The position numbers were made by a program, and so were the translations under genes. The notes beneath the pieces were generated by a model. It saw only the letters and a program-made list of their open reading frames with translations, made no database searches and had not been told where the DNA came from. From Brachybacterium endophyticum (GTDB taxonomy: Bacteria > Actinomycetota > Actinomycetes > Actinomycetales > Dermabacteraceae), in the NCBI RefSeq assembly GCF_003130585.1, contig NZ_QFKX01000001.1:744001-808000 (forward strand): a stretch of DNA of 64,000 nt, read 5' to 3'. Shown in pieces: positions 1 through 8,067 of this stretch (its first letter is position 1; each line of letters starts with the position of its first letter).

Positions 1-426
1 GCCGAGCCGGAACCGGAGCCGGCCCCGTCGGCCCCCAGTTCGGAGCGATCGGCCGCCGGCAGCCGCGCGTCCGACAATCCTGCCGACACCCCCTTCGAGG
101 AGGTCGTCGCCCGCGAGCAGGTGCTCCTGAGCGACCTGCTGCGCAAGAATCCCGCGCGCGCCGCCGAGCTGCTGCATCCCGACTTCGTGGAGATCGGTGC
201 CTCCGGGCGCGTCCACGACCGCGAGCAGACCCTGGAGGCGCTCGCGCCCGTTCCCGGCGTCCGCGCCGAGGAGTTCGTGGCCGAGGAGATCGCTCCGGAC
301 GTCGTGCTGCTGCGCTTCGTCACCGCCGACCACCGGGGCGCCGTCCGGCGCAGCTCGCTGTGGATGCGCGTGGACGGGGAGTGGCTGCTGCGCCACCACC
401 AGGGGACGCCCTCGCCGCGCTCATGA
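1..426 (+). CDS. DUF4440/NTF2-like C-terminal domain of a protein truncated by the window edge
   Basis: The frame is open from base 1, so the start lies upstream of the window and 141 residues are visible. The first 30 or so residues are a low-complexity Glu/Pro/Ala/Ser linker. The remainder resembles the DUF4440 family (SnoaL/NTF2-like fold): a short helix, then the pattern LLHPDFVEIGASGRV, then HHQGTP near the C-terminus. These domains often occur as small stand-alone proteins or as appended modules. The linker suggests that here the domain is attached to a larger N-terminal part. Some actinobacterial RNase H-type proteins carry such tails, but nothing in the window shows what precedes it. 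No catalytic residues can be assigned. A GTG at 121 could also start a 101-residue protein, but it has no clear ribosome-binding site. Confidence 0.65.
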   Translation, partial: AEPEPEPAPSAPSSERSAAGSRASDNPADTPFEEVVAREQVLLSDLLRKNPARAAELLHPDFVEIGASGRVHDREQTLEALAPVPGVRAEEFVAEEIAPDVVLLRFVTADHRGAVRRSSLWMRVDGEWLLRHHQGTPSPRS

Positions 427-460
427 CGTGACCGTGCGCCGGCACCGTCGGATGCGAGAC

Positions 461-472
461 CATGACGTCATG
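461..472. promoter_or_regulatory. Perfect 12-bp palindrome covering the DUF4031 start codon
   Basis: CATGACGTCATG is a perfect palindrome whose last three bases are the chosen ATG. The half CATGACGT also occurs at 422-429, at the stop of the preceding gene. It could be an operator, but it is short and may be chance. Confidence 0.25.
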
Positions 473-1027
473 ACCGTCTTCGCCGACACGCCGCGCTGGG
501 AGCGCCACGGGATGCTGTGGGGGCATCTGATCTCCGATGCCTCCCTCTCCGAGCTGCACCTCGTGGCTGCTCGCGGCGGTCTGCACCCGCGGTCCTTCGA
601 CCTCGACCATTACGACTGGCCCGAGAGTGCCCGGGAGGGCCTCGAGGCCGTGGGGGTCACGTTCGTCGGCAACGGCGACCTGACCAGGAGGCTGATCGCG
701 AGCGGGCTGCGCGTGCCGGCCGCCCGCCGGGCGGAGGCCCGCCGCGAGCGGGCCGAGCGCGGGGCCGTCGGCCTCGGCCTCGACCACGTGCCCGAGGATC
801 TCGTGACCGGTCTCGAGGGCCACGCGGCGCCGCTCCCGCCCGTGGGGGAGGCGACTCCGGGGACCTTCCGTCTCACCCGTGACAGTCCGTGCGCGCTGGT
901 GCGGATCGAGGCGCACGACGAGCTCGGTCGGGCGGCGGCCTGGGAGTTCCTCGCGCGGGCCGACGTGCTGTCGAACCGGGCCACAGGCCATTCGTTCGTC
1001 GGTCAGGTGCTGGACGTCCCGGACTGA
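470..1027 (+). CDS. DUF4031 domain-containing protein
   Basis: This 185-residue protein begins MTVFADTPRWERHG and continues LWGHLISD, SLSELH and FDLDHYD. That is the standard opening of the DUF4031 family, a small domain of unknown function common in actinobacteria. The DUF4031 part covers about residues 1-85 and includes a RRLIASGLRV segment. The C-terminal 100 residues are Arg/Glu-rich at first and then form a less recognisable segment. I chose the ATG at 470 because family members begin at this point; an in-frame ATG at 452 would add six residues. The 3' end overlaps the convergent histidine kinase gene by 25 bp. The reaction is unknown. Confidence 0.8.
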   Translation: MTVFADTPRWERHGMLWGHLISDASLSELHLVAARGGLHPRSFDLDHYDWPESAREGLEAVGVTFVGNGDLTRRLIASGLRVPAARRAEARRERAERGAVGLGLDHVPEDLVTGLEGHAAPLPPVGEATPGTFRLTRDSPCALVRIEAHDELGRAAAWEFLARADVLSNRATGHSFVGQVLDVPD

Positions 1028-2607
1028 GGCCCCGACGGCCTGTCGCCCGGATCCGCATCGCCCTGCGTGATCTCGCTGACCTGATCGGGTTCGACGACCT
1101 GCTCGGGGGAGAGGTCGGCCGCCTGCAGCTCCACATGGAAGGTGGCGCCGCCACCGGGCGTCTCGTCCACCCGGATCGAGCCCTGGTGCTGCTGGACGAT
1201 GGTCGCGGCGATCGAGAGGCCGAGCCCCGCGCCGCCGCCCTGTGCGGCCGAGCGCTGTCGCGACTCGTCGGTGCGGTAGAAGCGTTCGAAGACCTTCTCG
1301 CGCTGGTCCTCCGCGATCCCCTCGCCGTGGTCGCGCACCTCGATCACCACGGTCCCGGCATCCTGTCGGCCCACGGCGATCTCCACCGGGGAGCCCTTGG
1401 GCGTGTGGCGGTTGGTGTTGCCGATCAGGTTCAGCAGCACCTGGCGCAGGGCCGGCTCGTCGCCCCGGACGCCGACCGGGATGTGCGGGCTGACCGAGAG
1501 CGGCGTCCCCGATAGCGAGACCACCATGACCTGGCGGGAGGGGTCCAGGGCCCGCAGGTCCTGGGCGACGTCGAAGATCGCGTCGGTGACGTCGAGCGGC
1601 TCGAGGGCGACGTCGGGGTTCTCGTCGAGGCGCGCCAGGCGCAGCAGGTTCTCCACCAGTGAGCCCATGCGCCGGGCCTCGTCCTCGATGCGGCGCATCG
1701 CGGAGGAGACGTTCTCCTCGCCGCTGAGGGCGCCCATCCGGTACAGCTCGCCGAAGCCACGGATCGCCGCCAGCGGCGTGCGCAGCTCGTGGGAGGCGTC
1801 GCCCACGAAACGGCGCATCCTGGCCTCCGAGCTGGTGGCCTTCTCCTCGCTGTCGGCCTGGGCGATGAAGGACTGCTCGAGGCGCACGAGCATCTCGTTG
1901 AGCGACACCGCGAGGGCGTTGACCTCCTGGCTGGTGTCGGTCACCGGGACGCGCCGGGACAGGTCGCCCGCGACGATCTGGGAGGCGACCTCCTCGACGT
2001 CGCGCAGCGGCTCGAGCGCGCGATGGGCCATGTAGCCGCCGGCGCCCATGCCCACGAGCACCACGAACGTGCCGACCAGCACGATCACCAGGGCCATCTC
2101 CCGCATGGTGCGGTCGACGCTGTCCAGCGGGAGGGCGACGAAGACGCTGCCGCCGGATGCGTCGTCGTTGACCATGGCGCGCACGCGCCAGCGGTTGCCG
2201 TCGGAGTCCAGGAGGGTGAAGGGCTTCCCGTCGTGCTGGTTGACCTGTTCGGTCGTCCAAGAGGGGAAGGCGAGGTCCACCGAGGAGTCGTCGTGGTAGT
2301 TGTCCTTGCGGTAGACCTGGTGGCGACCGCTGTCGTCGTGGACGGCGATCACGAAGTCCACGGGCGCGTTCGCCGGGTCGTCGCCCTCCTCGTCGTCCCC
2401 GTTCAGGTCCGCTGCGGCGATGCTGACCATGCCCTGCATGCCGGTGCGCAGCTCGCCGTCCTTGGACTGCATGAGGGTGCGGTGCAGCAGGGTCAGCGAG
2501 AGCGCCCCGGTGAGCAGCGTCCCCAGCACGAGCACCAGGGAGATCAGCGTGACGATCCGTGTCCACAGGGACACGGGGCGCCGGCTGCCGAGGGAGGGGA
2601 AGGACAC
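1003..2607 (-). CDS. Sensor histidine kinase, two-component system
   Basis: This 534-residue membrane kinase has a transmembrane segment at about 17-41, an extracytoplasmic sensor region at about 42-170, and a second transmembrane segment at about 171-194. A HAMP linker follows (about 195-250). The HisKA domain carries the phosphorylated His273 in DASHELRTPLA. The HATPase domain has an N-box (LLNLIGNTNRHTP), RDHGEG and GAGLGLS. It should autophosphorylate on His273 and pass phosphate to the regulator encoded just upstream in the same operon (7-bp gap). The architecture matches the MprB/TrcS-like actinobacterial class with a short sensor loop. The signal is unknown; the sensor region is Asp-rich, which could fit cation or surface-charge sensing (inference). 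The C-terminal 35 residues are a polar tail. Confidence 0.95.
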   Translation of the reverse strand: MSFPSLGSRRPVSLWTRIVTLISLVLVLGTLLTGALSLTLLHRTLMQSKDGELRTGMQGMVSIAAADLNGDDEEGDDPANAPVDFVIAVHDDSGRHQVYRKDNYHDDSSVDLAFPSWTTEQVNQHDGKPFTLLDSDGNRWRVRAMVNDDASGGSVFVALPLDSVDRTMREMALVIVLVGTFVVLVGMGAGGYMAHRALEPLRDVEEVASQIVAGDLSRRVPVTDTSQEVNALAVSLNEMLVRLEQSFIAQADSEEKATSSEARMRRFVGDASHELRTPLAAIRGFGELYRMGALSGEENVSSAMRRIEDEARRMGSLVENLLRLARLDENPDVALEPLDVTDAIFDVAQDLRALDPSRQVMVVSLSGTPLSVSPHIPVGVRGDEPALRQVLLNLIGNTNRHTPKGSPVEIAVGRQDAGTVVIEVRDHGEGIAEDQREKVFERFYRTDESRQRSAAQGGGAGLGLSIAATIVQQHQGSIRVDETPGGGATFHVELQAADLSPEQVVEPDQVSEITQGDADPGDRPSGPQSGTSST

Positions 2608-2614
2608 GCGCGTG

Positions 2615-3334
2615 TCAGCGGCTCTCGGCCGAACGCAGCACGTAGCCGATGCCGCGCTTGGTGTGGATCATCGGCTCGCCGATCACGTCGATCTTGCGGC
2701 GCAGGTAGGAGATGTAGGACTCGACGATGCCGACCTCGCCGGACCAGTCGTAGTCCCACACGTGGTCGAGGATCTGGGTCTTGGAGACCACGCGTCCCGA
2801 GTTGAGCATGAGGTAGCGCAGCAGCTTGAACTCGGTGGGGGAGAGGTCGATCGCGATGTCGCCGCGGTAGACCTCGTGGGAGTCCTCGTCCAGGCTCAGG
2901 TCGCCGACCACCAGCGCGCTCTCGACGGTGTCCTCGCTCGCGCCGTGGGTGCGGCGCAGCACCGCGCGGATGCGGGCCACGACCTCCTCGAGGCTGAACG
3001 GCTTGGTGACGTAGTCGTCACCGCCCACCGTGAGCCCCTGCACCTTGTCCTTGGTGTCGTCCTTCGCGGTGAGGAACAGGATGGGGTACTGCTCCCCGCG
3101 GTCGCGCAGGCGACGGGTGACGGTGAAGCCGTCCATGTCCGGGAGCATCACGTCGAGGACCACGAGGTCGGGCTTGTTCTCGGTGGCCTCGCGGATCGCC
3201 TCGTTGCCGGTGGAGGCGGTGAACACCTCGAAGCCGGCGAACCGCAGCGACGTGGCGAGCAGGTCGCGGATGTTGGGTTCGTCGTCGACGACGAGGAGGC
3301 GGGCCTCGAAGTTCTGATCCTGGTCTGTGCTCAT
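2615..3334 (-). CDS. OmpR/PhoB-family response regulator
   Basis: This 239-residue regulator has a receiver domain at about 11-125 with the acidic pair D17/D18, phosphoacceptor Asp61 (VVLDVMLPD), a conserved Thr in LFLTAKDD and Lys in VTKPFS. A winged-helix DNA-binding domain follows at about 138-235 (SPTEFKLLRYLM, HVWDYD, VESYISYLRRKID, HTKRGIGYVLR). It is the first gene of a two-gene minus-strand operon with the histidine kinase seven bases downstream. Phosphorylation of Asp61 should promote dimerisation and promoter binding. It is closest in feel to MprA/TrcR-type actinobacterial regulators, but I cannot assign an orthologue. A strong inverted repeat at 3365-3402 lies just upstream of its start. 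Confidence 0.96.
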   Translation of the reverse strand: MSTDQDQNFEARLLVVDDEPNIRDLLATSLRFAGFEVFTASTGNEAIREATENKPDLVVLDVMLPDMDGFTVTRRLRDRGEQYPILFLTAKDDTKDKVQGLTVGGDDYVTKPFSLEEVVARIRAVLRRTHGASEDTVESALVVGDLSLDEDSHEVYRGDIAIDLSPTEFKLLRYLMLNSGRVVSKTQILDHVWDYDWSGEVGIVESYISYLRRKIDVIGEPMIHTKRGIGYVLRSAESR

Positions 3335-3364
3335 GGCTCCACGGTGCGCGGCCTAGGTGGGAGT

Positions 3365-3402
3365 TCCCTGGACGTGGGCTGTGCGCAGCTCACGTCCAGG
3401 GA
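3365..3402 (-). terminator. Strong hairpin between the LapA-like gene and the response regulator
   Basis: Arms 3365-3381 and 3386-3402 pair over 17 positions with one G-T wobble, around a 4-base loop. It lies 26 bp past the LapA-like stop codon and is most simply its terminator. There is no T-tract, as is usual in high-GC actinobacteria. Because it also sits 30 bp upstream of the regulator start, an operator role is possible. Confidence 0.6.
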
Positions 3403-3428
3403 CGATCCGGGTGGGCCAGCGGCGGTGA

Positions 3429-3977
3429 TCAGCGATCGACCGGGTGCTGGACCTTCTGCAGCTGCTTGCGCAGCTTCTTGATTGTGCGGCCCTGCTGGAA
3501 CATCCGCACCGAACCGACCAGCGCCATCACCAGCGCGCCCGCGATCGCCGCGAGCAGCATCGCGATGCCCAGCGGCAGAGCGAACTGACCGGCGAAGTAG
3601 TGGAAGTCGGCCGGGGTGTTGTTCTGCAGGATGAACACGAGCAGCAGGATCAGCACGATCGCGCCGAGCACGAGGGCGATCCAGACACCTGCGGTGCGAC
3701 CGCCCGAACGCGGCACGTCCTGGACGTCGTCGTGGGCAGGTGCGTGCCGCTCGGTCTCGTCCCGACGGCCCGACGGGCGGGTCTCGGCCGACGAGGTGCC
3801 CGAGGGAGAGGTGGAGGAGGGCGCGGTGGAGGGTGCGGGCTCGGCATCGGGCCGCGCACCGGTGTCGCGGATGTCGCGGGCGCCCTCGGCTGCGGGGGTC
3901 CCCTCGGCCAGGGGCTCGCCGGCGGTGCGGCGAGGCTCCCGCGGGGTGGTGGGGGTGGAGTCGTCGGACGAGGTCAT
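3429..3977 (-). CDS. LapA-domain (DUF1049) integral membrane protein
   Basis: This 182-residue protein has a disordered Thr/Ser/Pro/Glu-rich N-terminus of about 90 residues. It is followed by two transmembrane helices at about 97-117 and 133-155, separated by FILQNNTPADFHYF, and a basic C-terminal tail with a short coiled region (about 160-178). This is the LapA (lipopolysaccharide assembly protein A) domain pattern. In actinobacteria such proteins have no proven role; the name comes from proteobacterial homologues. The start at 3977 is supported by GAGGAG seven bases upstream. The long acidic N-terminal extension is more than the core family needs. Confidence 0.85.
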   Translation of the reverse strand: MTSSDDSTPTTPREPRRTAGEPLAEGTPAAEGARDIRDTGARPDAEPAPSTAPSSTSPSGTSSAETRPSGRRDETERHAPAHDDVQDVPRSGGRTAGVWIALVLGAIVLILLLVFILQNNTPADFHYFAGQFALPLGIAMLLAAIAGALVMALVGSVRMFQQGRTIKKLRKQLQKVQHPVDR

Positions 3978-4386
3978 CGGTCGCTCCTCGGGGAAGAGAG
4001 GGATGCGCGGCCCGCGGACCGCGGACCGCACCGGACAGCGCCCACTGTAGCCACCGCGGCCCTGCGCACGGCGCTCATCGCGCCTCGGAGCGGCGCGGCG
4101 GGGGTCGCCGAGCCCGCTCCGCTCCGTGGCGCGACGAGCGAGGCCGGTGCGCGAGGTCGGTGCGCGGGGCCCGTGCGTGAGCAAGGGTGCGGAGGCCTCG
4201 ATGTGTTCGCCGATGGCTCCCCGTGAGGTCTCGCCGCCTATAGGGGGTTCGGACCTCACGGGACGCCATCGGAGAGAAGCATGGCGGGGATGCAGCGGCC
4301 GCTGGGCTCCGACCCTCAGGTCGCGGGCTGCAGGGCTTCTCCTCCCTTCACCATCAGCCGACGGGCCGACGGGCTCCGCCTCACCG
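3978..4386. other. 409-bp intergenic region between the LapA-like gene and the XPB helicase
   Basis: I find no convincing gene here. The region lies upstream of the LapA-like gene and downstream of the XPB stop, both minus strand. It contains the large inverted repeat at 4210-4272. Next to the XPB stop there is a short imperfect direct repeat: CAC(C/A)(A/G)TCAGCCGACGGGC-type sequence occurs near 4349 and again near 4383. Confidence 0.6.
4210..4272. repeat. 21-bp imperfect inverted repeat with 21-base loop
   Basis: The left arm (4210-4230) and right arm (4252-4272) are complementary at 19 of 21 positions, with the two mismatches adjacent. The outer part of each arm reads CCGATGGC and the inner part CCCGTGAGGTC. 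The loop (4231-4251) contains TATAGGGGG. It could be a terminator for the XPB gene, which ends 115 bp away, but it is unusually far and its loop is large. A protein-binding dyad or a remnant mobile repeat are alternatives. Confidence 0.6.
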
Positions 4387-6030
4387 TCAGCCGACAGGCA
4401 GGTCCTCGCCGTCGACGATCGAGTAGGCGTAGCCCTGCTCGGCGAGGAAGCGCTGGCGGTGGGCGGCGAACTCCTGGTCCTGGGTGTCGCGCGTGACGAC
4501 GGTGTAGAAGCGGGCCTCGCGGCCGTCTGCCTTGGGGCGCAGCAGCCTGCCCAGCCTCTGGGCCTCCTCCTGGCGGGACCCGAAGGCACCCGAGACCTGG
4601 ATCGCGACGCTCGCCTCGGGCAGGTCGATCGAGAAGTTCGCGACCTTCGAGACCACGAGCCGGTCGATGCTGCCCTCCCGGAAGGCGTCGAACAGCTCCT
4701 GGCGGCGCTTCACCGAGGTCTTCCCGGTGATGAGGTCGCAGTCCAGCCGCTCGGAGATCTCCTCGAGCTGGTCGAGGTACTGGCCGATCACCAGCAGGCC
4801 CTCGCCGGCGTGCCGGCGGGCCAGGCGCTCGACGACGTCGATCTTCCCGGGGTGGGTCGCGGCCAGGCGGTGGCGGTCGTCGGCCTCGGCGCCCGCATGC
4901 AGGAGGCGCTCCTCCCGGGTCATGCTCACCCGCACCTCCGTGCACACGGCGGGCGCGATGTATCCCTGGGCCTCGATGTCCCGCCAGGGGGCGTCGTATC
5001 GTTTGGGGCCGATCAGCGAGAACACCTCGCCCTCGCGACCGTCCTCCCGCACCAGGGTGGCCGTCAGCCCCAGACGCCGACGTGCCTGCAGGTCCGCGGT
5101 CATGCGGAAGACGGGCGCGGGCAGCAGGTGCACCTCGTCGTAGAGGATCAGACCCCAGTCGCGGGCGCTGACCAGCTCGAGATGCGGGTGCACGCCCTTC
5201 CGCTTCGTCGTCAGCACCTGGTAGGTCGCGATGGTGACCGGGCGGATCTCCTTGGAGGCCCCGGAGTACTCGCCGATCTCGTCCTCGGTCAGGGAGGTGC
5301 GGGCCAGCAGCTCGGCCTTCCACTGCCGGGCGGAGACGGTGCTGGTGACCAGGATCAGGGTGGTGCGGCCGGTGGCGGCCATCGCGCCCGCGCCGACCAG
5401 GGTCTTGCCCGCGCCGCACGGGAGCACCACCACGCCGCTGCCGCCCTCGACGAAGGAGTCGACCGCCTCGCGCTGGTAGGGGCGCAGCTCCCACTCGTCC
5501 TCGACGAGGTGGATCGGATGGGACTCGCCGTCGACGTAGCCCGCGAGGTCCTCGGCCGGCCAGCCGAGCCGCAGCAGGGCCTGCTTGAGGGCGCCGCGCT
5601 CGGAGGGGTGCACGGCGATCGTGTCCTCGTCGATCCGCGCACCGAGCATCCCGGCGACCCGCTTGGAGCGCGAGACCTCCGTGAGCACCGCCCGGTCCAG
5701 GGCCCGCAGCACCAGGCCGTGCGCAGGATCGGCCTGCAGCTGCAGGCGCCCGTAGCGGTCCATCGTGTCCGCGACGTCCACCAGCAGGGCGTGCGGAACG
5801 GGGTAGCGGGAGTTGTCCACCAGCGCGGCGACCACGCTCTCGGCGTCGTAGCCGGCGGCGCGGGCGTTCCACAGTCCCAGGTCGGTGATCCGGTAGGTGT
5901 GGATGTGCTCGGGGGCGCGCTCGAGCTCCGCGAACGGGGCGACCGCCGCACGGGCGGTCGTGGCGCGCGGATGATCGACCTCCAGCAGGAGGGACTTGTC
6001 GCTCTGGACGATGAGGGGGCCGTCGGTCAC
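4387..6030 (-). CDS. XPB/Ssl2-type DNA repair helicase
   Basis: This 547-residue superfamily-2 helicase has an N-terminal XPB damage-recognition-like region (about 1-175), then a helicase core. Walker A is PCGAGKT (204-210), motif II is DEVH (298-301) and motif III is LTATLVRED. The last includes the RED triplet (328-330) typical of XPB. Motifs V/VI lie in FSIDLPEASVAIQ and EAQRLGRLLRP. Bacterial XPB unwinds 3'-5' DNA and is linked to DNA repair by analogy with eukaryotes and archaea; its bacterial role is poorly defined. The start is GTG at 6030. A -10-like TACCCT (minus strand, 6043-6038) lies seven bases upstream and there is no Shine-Dalgarno, so the mRNA is probably leaderless. Its usual partner family is at 10334-12496. 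Confidence 0.95.
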   Translation of the reverse strand: MTDGPLIVQSDKSLLLEVDHPRATTARAAVAPFAELERAPEHIHTYRITDLGLWNARAAGYDAESVVAALVDNSRYPVPHALLVDVADTMDRYGRLQLQADPAHGLVLRALDRAVLTEVSRSKRVAGMLGARIDEDTIAVHPSERGALKQALLRLGWPAEDLAGYVDGESHPIHLVEDEWELRPYQREAVDSFVEGGSGVVVLPCGAGKTLVGAGAMAATGRTTLILVTSTVSARQWKAELLARTSLTEDEIGEYSGASKEIRPVTIATYQVLTTKRKGVHPHLELVSARDWGLILYDEVHLLPAPVFRMTADLQARRRLGLTATLVREDGREGEVFSLIGPKRYDAPWRDIEAQGYIAPAVCTEVRVSMTREERLLHAGAEADDRHRLAATHPGKIDVVERLARRHAGEGLLVIGQYLDQLEEISERLDCDLITGKTSVKRRQELFDAFREGSIDRLVVSKVANFSIDLPEASVAIQVSGAFGSRQEEAQRLGRLLRPKADGREARFYTVVTRDTQDQEFAAHRQRFLAEQGYAYSIVDGEDLPVG

Positions 6031-6037
6031 CCGAGCG

Positions 6038-6043
6038 AGGGTA
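6038..6043 (-). promoter_or_regulatory. -10 element of a probable leaderless XPB mRNA
   Basis: On the minus strand TACCCT ends seven bases before the GTG start at 6030. No ribosome-binding site lies between, so transcription probably begins at or next to the start codon. Confidence 0.45.
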
Positions 6044-6099
6044 CGCCGGAGCGTGCGAGGTGGGGAGGGGCGGCCGGCGCCGCCGTCGCCCGCATCACC

Positions 6100-6855
6100 T
6101 CAGGGTGCGTCCGGCAGCTCCCGCCCGCTCAGACGCTCGTAGAGCCCGAGCAGGAACAGCGAGGTGAACGGGGCGGCGAGGATGTCGAGGACGTTCAGGT
6201 CCGCGGTCAGCAGCGAGAGGACCCACACCATCAGGATGCCGAGGATCGTCGTCCCCACGTGCCGGCGGGCCACGGCGGCACTCGCCCCGAACGGTCGCTC
6301 GGACCCGCGCGCCGCGGCAGCAGGGGCGAAGACGAGCAGCACGATCGCGACCAGGCCCGGGACGACGAGGAGGACCAGGCCGACGACGATGGCGAGAGAG
6401 GTCAGGATGTATATCCAGATCACCTGGCCGCTGCCCGTGAAGTAGCGGTTCGAGCCACCCCTGTGCCCCTCGAGGCCGTCCACCCCGAACCGCAGGCAGG
6501 CGGCGGTCCACAGCAGGGTGACCACGAGGTTCGCGAGAGAGAGGACCAGTTCCGAGCCGGTCAGCGAGATCAGCAGCCAGTGCGGCAGATGATCCGCGAA
6601 GGGGAGGCTGACGAGCGGGCCGCTGCCGACCCCGTCGTCGCCCGTCAGTCCCTTCACGACGTCCAGGGCCAGGGCGATCGCCCCGTAGACGCAGATCGCC
6701 GGGAGCAGTGCTCCGCCGCGGCGGCTGATCATCCGCCACATGAAGCGCAGCGCCGCGCCCAGGTCTGCGCCCAGGTGGGTGCCGGGCGCATGCCCGTCGG
6801 AGACGGAGGCGGAGGCGGTCGGGTTCGGGTGCTGGTTCTCGGGCGTCGCCATCAT
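6100..6855 (-). CDS. Polytopic membrane protein, paralogue of the adjacent gene
   Basis: This 251-residue protein has a short polar N-terminus, then GADLGAALRFMW and about five to six hydrophobic segments. Glycine- and leucine-rich stretches at about 150-200 contain LVVPGLVAIVLLVF. It shares the LGADLGAALRxMW signature and overall layout with the gene at 6852-7760, so the two are tandem duplicates. Its ATG overlaps the stop of that gene in an ATGA arrangement, implying translational coupling. The fold resembles the uncharacterised actinobacterial membrane proteins of the YciC/glycerophosphodiester-phosphodiesterase membrane-domain type. No catalytic motif is visible and I do not assign a function. 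A second ATG directly follows the first. Confidence 0.8.
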   Translation of the reverse strand: MMATPENQHPNPTASASVSDGHAPGTHLGADLGAALRFMWRMISRRGGALLPAICVYGAIALALDVVKGLTGDDGVGSGPLVSLPFADHLPHWLLISLTGSELVLSLANLVVTLLWTAACLRFGVDGLEGHRGGSNRYFTGSGQVIWIYILTSLAIVVGLVLLVVPGLVAIVLLVFAPAAAARGSERPFGASAAVARRHVGTTILGILMVWVLSLLTADLNVLDILAAPFTSLFLLGLYERLSGRELPDAP

Positions 6856-7760
6856 GCTCGGACGGGCTCGGCCGGCTCGCGGTGGTTCAGGCGCTCGTGG
6901 AGGCCGAACTGGAACAGGATCTGCAGAGGGATCAGGACGAAGATGCCCACGAGCAGGAAGCTCGCCACCGAGGAGGCGGCCATCAGGATCAGGTAGGCGA
7001 TGATCGTCGTGCCCAGGTTCTGCTTGGCCAGCGCGAAGCTCTCCTTGAGGGCCTCGACGGGGCGCGCACCCCGGGCGGCGGCGGGCAGGGCGTAGAAGCT
7101 CATCACCGCGACGATCAGACCGGGGATGTACAGCAGGACCATGCCGACCCCGACCAGCACGAGCACGAGCAGGGCGGTCAGGACGAGCCGTCCGCTGCCG
7201 ATGAAGGCACGGCCGATGCTCGGGCGCTCCCCCTCGAGGACGGTGCGGCCGCCGCGCGCGGTGCCGGACTGCCACAGGGCGCCCACGAGACCCGCGACTG
7301 GGGCGGAGGCGAACATGATCGCGTAGGCGCCCAGGATCGGACCGAGCGGCGGGGTCTCGTCGGAGCCGGCGGCGCCTTCGACGGCCGAGTAGAAGACCGC
7401 GAAGCCGATGCCCACGAAGAGACCGATGATCACGAAGCTGACGACCGACCACACGATCGAGGGCACCAGGAAGGCGGCGACGTTGCGCGAGAAGGCCTTC
7501 CACATCCAGCGCAGCGCGGCCCCGAGATCGGCGCCCAGGTCCGTGCCGGGGGCCGGGGCGCCGTCGAACGGGGGAGCGCCGAAAGGCTGCTGCCCGCCGA
7601 CGGCCTGCTGCTCGCCGAAGGTCTGCTGGGCGCCGTAGGGCCGCTGCTCGCCGTAGGGCTGCTGCGGAGCATCGGCCGGGGAGGTCGGGATCGTCGGACC
7701 CTGCTGCCAGGGCGAGGGTCCGGAGCCGTTGTCCGGGGTGGGCGGAGGAGTGGTGCTCAT
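6852..7760 (-). CDS. Polytopic membrane protein with Gln/Gly/Pro-rich N-terminus
   Basis: This 302-residue protein starts with about 75 residues of low complexity (repeated PYGEQ, FGEQQ, PFGAPP). The shared GTDLGADLGAALRWMW segment follows, then about six transmembrane helices including YIPGLIVAVMSFYALPAAARG. The start at 7760 is preceded by CAGGAG about ten bases upstream; an in-frame ATG further upstream would add an Arg-rich, unlikely leader. It heads a two-gene operon with its paralogue (ATGA overlap). Disordered glutamine-rich heads of this kind are common on actinobacterial membrane proteins and may mediate assembly (inference). The function is unknown. Confidence 0.8.
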   Translation of the reverse strand: MSTTPPPTPDNGSGPSPWQQGPTIPTSPADAPQQPYGEQRPYGAQQTFGEQQAVGGQQPFGAPPFDGAPAPGTDLGADLGAALRWMWKAFSRNVAAFLVPSIVWSVVSFVIIGLFVGIGFAVFYSAVEGAAGSDETPPLGPILGAYAIMFASAPVAGLVGALWQSGTARGGRTVLEGERPSIGRAFIGSGRLVLTALLVLVLVGVGMVLLYIPGLIVAVMSFYALPAAARGARPVEALKESFALAKQNLGTTIIAYLILMAASSVASFLLVGIFVLIPLQILFQFGLHERLNHREPAEPVRA

Positions 7761-8024
7761 CGCGGTGCTGCTCCTGAGGGGAGTTCGCCTCTCGGGCACC
7801 GGCGCGGCCGGTGATGCGGGGCGAGGCTCGACGGGGTCGGGGACATCGTGACGTGCAGAACGCTACCGGCGCTGCCGTTCCGGGAGATCCCTCGTTCGTC
7901 GGGCGGACCTGCGACGGAGGTCGCGGTGTGCTGGCGCGCGCCGCGCGGAGCGCCTGCACGGGGCGCGCGTGCCGCCGGTCACGGCAAGCAATGGCAGGCG
8001 ACCACGGCAGGTGCGCGCCATACC

Positions 8025-8030
8025 TACAAT
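8025..8030 (+). promoter_or_regulatory. -10-like element for gnd
   Basis: TACAAT is a good -10 hexamer, but I see no matching -35 at the right distance. If used, transcription would begin near 8037 and the leader of about 150 bases would contain both copies of the 43-bp repeat. Confidence 0.35.
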
Positions 8031-8067
8031 GGTCCCGACAGCCGGCACGGCCGCCCGGCGCGTGTGC

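Noticed and set aside
4126-6996. A 956-codon open frame on the plus strand opposite XPB
   Set aside because: It is antisense to a helicase with all motifs intact. Long antisense frames are common in high-GC genes and the translation is Gly/Asp/His/Arg-rich without domains.
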